From assembly GCA_905182895.1 (NCBI GenBank), contig CAJJDD010000008.1, positions 62,001 through 126,000 on the forward strand: 64,000 bases of DNA, written 5' to 3'. The notes beneath the pieces are model-generated. The model was not told where the DNA came from. It made no database searches and saw only the letters and a list, made by a program, of their open reading frames with translations. The position numbers were made by a program, and so were the translations under genes. This document shows, piece after piece, positions 60,701 through 64,000 of this stretch. How positions within the stretch are numbered: position 1 is the first letter of the stretch; each line of letters begins with the position of its first letter. The stretch is from Flavobacteriales bacterium UBA4466 (lineage in GTDB: Bacteria; Bacteroidota; Bacteroidia; Flavobacteriales_D; Sanyastnellaceae).

Positions 60701-61141
60701 TACCTATTGGATATTACTGATTCAGGAGAAGATGGTCTAAATTTCTTTAATAATAATGATGGAGTAGGTTATGTGAGAATTAGAGAAGTGGACGGATGGT
60801 ATTTTGAATCATTTCAAAATAACTTCGGGAAAGAACTCAAGCATTATTTTAATTTCGAGACTAATATTTATGACAATGTGCCTGAACTTGATAAGGCAGA
60901 TGTTAGAATTTATCCTAACCCTTCTACAGGTAAGTTTTACCTTCAGGGTATCGAACTAAAAGGAGAGATTTCAGTAGCGGTCTATGATGTGTCGGGAAAA
61001 GCAGTGAAGCTAATAAGCGCTAGGTTGAAGGATTCCGCATCAAGAATAGAAATTGACTTAGAAAACCAGTCTACAGGCTTGTATAACGCAGTAATTACTC
61101 ATGGTGATCAGACGTTCTCTAAAAGACTAGTGAAGGAGTAG
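57704..61141 (+). CDS. T9SS type A peptide-N-glycosidase F-like protein with inserted LamG-type domain
   Basis: 1145 residues, intact. Signal peptide 1-21. The PNGase F N-terminal domain is recognised from VVQTYTFDAQNNPETNYD, FQKILMHYTLKC and DCGEWDYTSHTFLYQH. A concanavalin/LamG-like domain follows at about 275-460 (EKYIVFDGGDQVSIP, WNHWAFTKNTNTGQMRIFLN). The PNGase F C-terminal domain is at about 600-840 (GSGNNCGEFCFNNHKLKVNG, GGTWIYDRAGWCPGAPV). A carbohydrate or CARDB-like module and a type A sorting domain (VRIYPNPSTGKFYLQG to KRLVKE) end the protein. PNGase F removes N-glycans from glycoproteins; here the reaction is inferred from family only. Confidence 0.88.
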   Translation: MQKLLLIISLFILFSFDASADPGDTLVVQTYTFDAQNNPETNYDSPGRRYFDFPENDGTSYQKILMHYTLKCFEDGTAGGLGFDCGEWDYTSHTFLYQHTGELDSNALSHPRYLANNLEFDEMSFSSIPLVNTFTYQFLQTDINNVISEEEFSVNSEMEDGIAISSDTPTRIQFYYPNEDLAAAELDGLIQKMSLIFEGESTLSNLKIRTSWLNEVPDEMVNEGLEDNFTHPSFSFFTGVTDFFLDSPIEWDGASGLLVDFSFDSSEGQFSILGSAGNSLMSASTEEKYIVFDGGDQVSIPPSVFDTIDEEVTIGYWLYGNPEFQPEVNSTFEGVNSDSQRVLNCHNPWSNGQVYWDAGQDGGYDRINAQADSEEYEGEWNHWAFTKNTNTGQMRIFLNGEEWLMGEDKDNSMSGIAKFNIASSAGGTNYYRGAMDDFFVLDKELTSEEIQSYMNDGYSLDLPQVENLVAFFGFNHTYGEPVNNEVSGSDGLSVGNAALQNHPGSVLTALNNEVTIRPALSLFSGDYETIESSILYEVEEELPPISLIEYGINGNEIEVLNSQVLYPLGFSSLYGLDGEIVESIYTPAGTLVEFTNETLNYFSPPFEVVNRIELGRFITPYGIGLDLEEGWTWIYDVTDFEPLLRGEVELEAGNWQELLDLKFLFIEGTPPRDVKRVENIWAGNWGLGAWDENVLEKTVQVQSGEEMFKMRTTTSGHGFGSGNNCGEFCFNNHKLKVNGNTEYNWEVMQECADNPLYPQGGTWIYDRAGWCPGAPVRMREHELTEFVLGDEFTLEYDIDNDPDGNYWFMGQLFSYGEINHELDVEIDQILAPSDFRVNSRMNPICDDPVIRITNKGSQPLTSCQIEFGINGQLQTSTWNGDLGFMESEDITLTYNQSEEFYNGEEDDMMTFQARIINPNNGIDQNESNNAASSHFFRPPTYSYDEDEDDNRIIIETRTNASPGETMVQLKNIFGATHWTSNYTQANTVYRDTLTLNAGCYLLDITDSGEDGLNFFNNNDGVGYVRIREVDGWYFESFQNNFGKELKHYFNFETNIYDNVPELDKADVRIYPNPSTGKFYLQGIELKGEISVAVYDVSGKAVKLISARLKDSASRIEIDLENQSTGLYNAVITHGDQTFSKRLVKE
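59195..59203 (+). repeat. GCGTTGCAA word, copy 9
   Basis: In the PNGase F-like gene as GCG TTG CAA. It is more than 21 kb from copy 8, the largest gap. Confidence 0.8.
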
Positions 61142-61172
61142 TTTTTCGTTTTATCCGATATCTTTGATTTAT

Positions 61173-61249
61173 GATAGGGGGTGTTGATAACAAATATTAG
61201 TTTTTCTATGACTGACCCCCTATTATTTTAGGGGTAGTTTGTATTTTTG
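61173..61249 (+). promoter_or_regulatory. glnN promoter region with G5/C5 inverted repeats
   Basis: TATTTTTG (61242-61249, a -7 match) lies 16 bases before the glnN ATG. Upstream are GATAGGGGGT (61173-61182) and ACCCCCTAT (61215-61223), inverted to one another, plus AGGGGT (61230-61235), which forms CCCCTA..TAGGGG with the second. This arrangement suggests an operator or a hairpin. Confidence 0.4.
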
Positions 61250-61265
61250 TTGAAAATTAAAAAAA

Positions 61266-63449
61266 ATGCCAACGTTTCGAACTACTGCGCTTGAAGATGT
61301 GTTTCATCGAAAACCATTAGAGGTAAAAGCTCCTTCAGGAAAAGTCTCTGATTATTATGGACAGAATGTCTTTAATCAGTCTACTATGAGAGAATACCTC
61401 ACTGATGAGGCATACGATTCAGTAATGGATTCTATGATTAATGGTTCTAGGATTGATAGAGGAATAGCAGACCAGGTGGGTTCATCTATGAAGGATTGGG
61501 CTATGTCTAGGGGTGCAACTCATTACACTCACTGGTTTCAGCCATTAACAGGAAGTACAGCAGAGAAGCATGATTCTTTTTTCACTCCTTCTTCCGAGGG
61601 CAGAGCTATAGAAAAGTTTGATGGCTCTATGTTAGTTCAGCAGGAGCCAGATGCGAGTTCTTTTCCTAATGGAGGAATTAGAAACACTTTTGAAGCTAGA
61701 GGTTATACATTGTGGGATCCTACATCTCCGGCATTCGTAATAGGAACTACATTATGTATTCCTACTATATTTATCTCTTATACAGGGTTTGCTTTAGACT
61801 ATAAAATGCCATTGTTAAAGGCCCTTAAAGCAGTCGATGATGCTTCAGTTAAAGTTTGTCAGTATTTCGATAAAAACGTAAGTAAGGTAAACGCGACACT
61901 TGGTTGGGAGCAGGAGTATTTCCTTATTGATAAAGCGCTTTACAATGCTAGGCCAGATATAGCGTTAACTGGTAGAGCCCTTTTCGGTTACGCTTCGGCA
62001 AAAGGACAGCAGCTTGATGATCATTACTTCGGCTCTATTCCAGACAGAGTGATGGCATTTATGCAAGAGTATGAAATTGAATGCCATAAGCATGATTTTG
62101 ATAACTACTAGACATAATGAGGTGGCTCCTAATCAGTTTGAGCTGGCTCCTATGTTTGAAGAAGCTAATTTAGCCAATGACCATAACCTCCTTCTTATGG
62201 ATGTAATGGAGAAAGTGGCTAAAAAGCATGATTTCAGAATTTTGTTTCATGAAAAGCCTTTTGCAGGATTAAACGGAAGTGGAAAACATAATAACTGGTC
62301 ATTAAGTACAAACACTGGAGTTAATCTGCTAAGACCAGGAAAAAATCCAAAATCAAACCTACAATTTTTTTGTTCCTTGTAAATACTATTAAAGCTATTC
62401 ATGACAATGCAGATGTGATTAGGGCAAGTATTGCAGGAGCAGGAAACGACCATAGGTTGGGTGGTAATGAAGCTCCTCCGGCTATAGTTTCTGTGTTTAT
62501 AGGTTCTCAGCTTAGTCAGCTTCTCGATGATTTAGAGAAAAACATAAAAGTGGGAAAAATGACTCCAGAAGATAAAACGGAGTTGAAATTAGAGATAGGT
62601 AAAATTCCTCAAATCTTATTGGATAATACGGATAGAAATAGAACTTCACCTTTTGCTTTCACAGGAAATAAATTTGAGTTTAGAGCCGTAGGCTCTACAG
62701 CTAACTGTGCCAATGCTATGATTGTTGTAAATACAATAGTAGCTAATCAGTTGAATAAATTTAAAGTAGAGGTAGATAAGAGAATCTCTACTGGAGTAAA
62801 AAAAGATGAAGCTATTCTAAAAGAAATCCAAAAGTTAATTAAAGAGTCTAAGGCCATCCGTTTCGAAGGTAATGGGTATGGAGAAGAGTGGGTTAAAGAA
62901 GCTAAGAAAAGAGGCCTTTCTAATTTGAAAGACACACCATCAGCATTAAAAGTGTGGAAAAATAAAAAGGTACAAGAAATATTTGCCGCGCTAAATGTAC
63001 TAAGTAATGAAGAGGTTGATGCTAGGTATGAAGTTCAACTTGAGAATTATGTAATGAAACTGCAGATTGAAGCTAGAATTTGTGGTGATATGGCTCAAAA
63101 TCATATTATCCCAGCAGCCATTAATTATCAAAATAAATTACTTGAAAATGTAACTGGCTTAAAAGCAGTTCTTGGAGCTTCTTATAAAAAATCAGCGACA
63201 ACTCAAATAAAGCTAATTGAAGACATTAGTACTCATCTTACTGGAATTAAAGTAGCTATTGATGAGTTAAAGGCGGTTCGTAAGAAGGTCGAAGGAATGA
63301 ATGATTTAGAAAAACAAGCAGTTGAATTTTCTGAGAAAGTTAAGCCCCTCATGGATGTAGTGAGAGAGCACGCTGATAGGCTAGAAATGTTAGTTGATGA
63401 TGAGATTTGGCCATTGCCTAAGCTTAGAGAGATTCTCTTTACTAGATAG
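61266..63449 (+). CDS. glnN: Type III glutamine synthetase, two frame breaks
   Basis: GSIII makes glutamine from glutamate and ammonia. About 727 conceptual residues, the normal length. Marks include [17 protein letters not shown] at the start, the [20 protein letters not shown] and [21 protein letters not shown] blocks, [40 protein letters not shown] and [20 protein letters not shown]. Frames break near 62100 (HKHDF, then TRHNEVAP) and in the T7 run at 62365-62371. GSIII is single-copy and needed for nitrogen assimilation, so I regard both as sequence errors. Confidence 0.95.
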
Positions 63450-63466
63450 TTGTTACTGAAATTTTA

Positions 63467-63496
63467 AAATCCCACTGTATCTTTCAGTGGGATTTT
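63467..63496 (+). terminator. Intrinsic terminator after glnN
   Basis: A perfect 12-base stem AAAATCCCACTG / CAGTGGGATTTT with a six-base loop. The right arm ends in four T. Confidence 0.85.
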
Positions 63497-63658
63497 ATGT
63501 TATATTTAATCGGTGATTAGAGATGAATCATGTGCTAGGAAGAGTCAAATTGTAGACCACAAATGAGCCGAAATACAGGAAGGCTGAAAATTCTTTTTGC
63601 TTAACTAGTATTAAATTCTTTATTTTCGCCTTTAGTAAACAAAAAAAACTGCAAGCGG

Positions 63659-64000
63659 ATGAAACTTATACGTATAATTACTTTAACGATTTCTTTATTG
63701 GCTTTTACGTTAGTTCAGGCTCAATCTGAATACCTTGTCAAGGCTAACTTAGAATATGATAATGGAGGTTATGATGAAGCTGCTATTAAGTATAAAGTAG
63801 CTTACAAAAAAGAAAAGGAAATAGAAACGAAGGCTATGATCCTCTACAGGACAGGCGAGTGTTATAAATTTGCTCACAGATATTCTGAAGCTGATGAGTA
63901 TTTCAAAAAATCTATTACTGCTAAGTATCATAAGCAAGACCCTATAGTATTTTTCTCTTATGGAGAGTCTTTGCTAGAACAAGGTAAGTATGACGAAGCT
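63659..64000 (+). CDS. TPR-containing exported protein, start of gene only (PorE/OmpA-type possible)
   Basis: The first 114 residues from the ATG at 63659, cut by the window edge. A signal peptide (LLAFTLVQAQS) is followed by TPR pairs (ANLEYDNGGYDEAAIKYKVA, YRTGECYKFAHRYSEADEYF, FSYGESLLEQGKYDEA). In Bacteroidota this start matches the TPR-WD40-OmpA proteins related to PorE, which join the T9SS to peptidoglycan, but the defining domains are outside the window. A TTG, 21 bases, TATTTTCG pair upstream resembles a promoter with one mismatch. Confidence 0.6.
   Translation, partial: MKLIRIITLTISLLAFTLVQAQSEYLVKANLEYDNGGYDEAAIKYKVAYKKEKEIETKAMILYRTGECYKFAHRYSEADEYFKKSITAKYHKQDPIVFFSYGESLLEQGKYDEA

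Overview
The window is a stretch of chromosome from a Bacteroidota bacterium, most likely a marine or aquatic member of the Flavobacteriales. The evidence is the low GC, six cargo proteins with type IX secretion (T9SS) C-terminal sorting domains, promoters of the Bacteroidota form (TTG, about 20 bases, TAnnTTTG), a fused SecDF, a type III glutamine synthetase, a DUF4159 protein, and the rpsF-rpsR-rplI order. I see no phage, insertion sequence, CRISPR array or antiphage island.

Layout. 1-8000: a secreted esterase (cut by the window edge), an SH3-like secreted protein, a UbiA prenyltransferase, and a divergent operon of an aminotransferase and three glycosyltransferases. 8000-15300: uvrB, a lipoprotein, a T9SS trypsin-like protease, then an overlapping GT2 / ECF sigma / rsmG run. 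15300-26200: ribosomal operon rpsF-rpsR-rplI, secDF, a DUF4159 protein, an M61 peptidase, a PafA-like phosphatase, PAP2, crcB. 26300-30000: a T9SS FG-GAP protein and an ECF sigma / small membrane protein / Spy-like cassette. 30300-37400: a large TPR protein, an outer-membrane barrel protein and gyrB. 37900-45500: a methyltransferase-like membrane protein, an OmpA-family protein, a FAH-family enzyme, a T9SS ASPIC/UnbV protein, a diheme-type cytochrome, tRNA-Leu and tRNA-Lys, a GNAT-like protein. 45500-51400: a short foreign-looking TonB receptor fragment and a duplicated locus of T9SS type B adhesin-like proteins. 51400-57400: an SF1 helicase, a sugar-phosphate transferase, a lipoprotein, a Gfo/Idh oxidoreductase, pcm. 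57700-64000: a T9SS PNGase F-like protein, glnN, and the start of a TPR (possibly PorE/OmpA-type) protein.

How the genes work together. The cell-surface theme dominates: SecDF exports T9SS cargo (a protease, FG-GAP/ASPIC proteins, PKD/CHU_C proteins, a PNGase F-like protein), while several glycosyltransferases, a UbiA enzyme and an initiating sugar-phosphate transferase point to surface glycans or glycolipids.

Sequence quality matters. Many genes, including single-copy housekeeping genes (rpsR, gyrB, uvrB, rsmG, glnN), are broken by frame changes. Several breaks fall in homopolymer runs, so most look like base-calling errors rather than true pseudogenes. I therefore annotate whole genes across the breaks and give the break positions.

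The most unusual signals are: a 9-base word, GCGTTGCAA, present at nine loci where about half a copy is expected; a roughly 175-base TonB-receptor fragment of about 51% GC lying between two genes; and a tandem locus duplication in which the second copy has lost a P domain and gained a different N-terminus.
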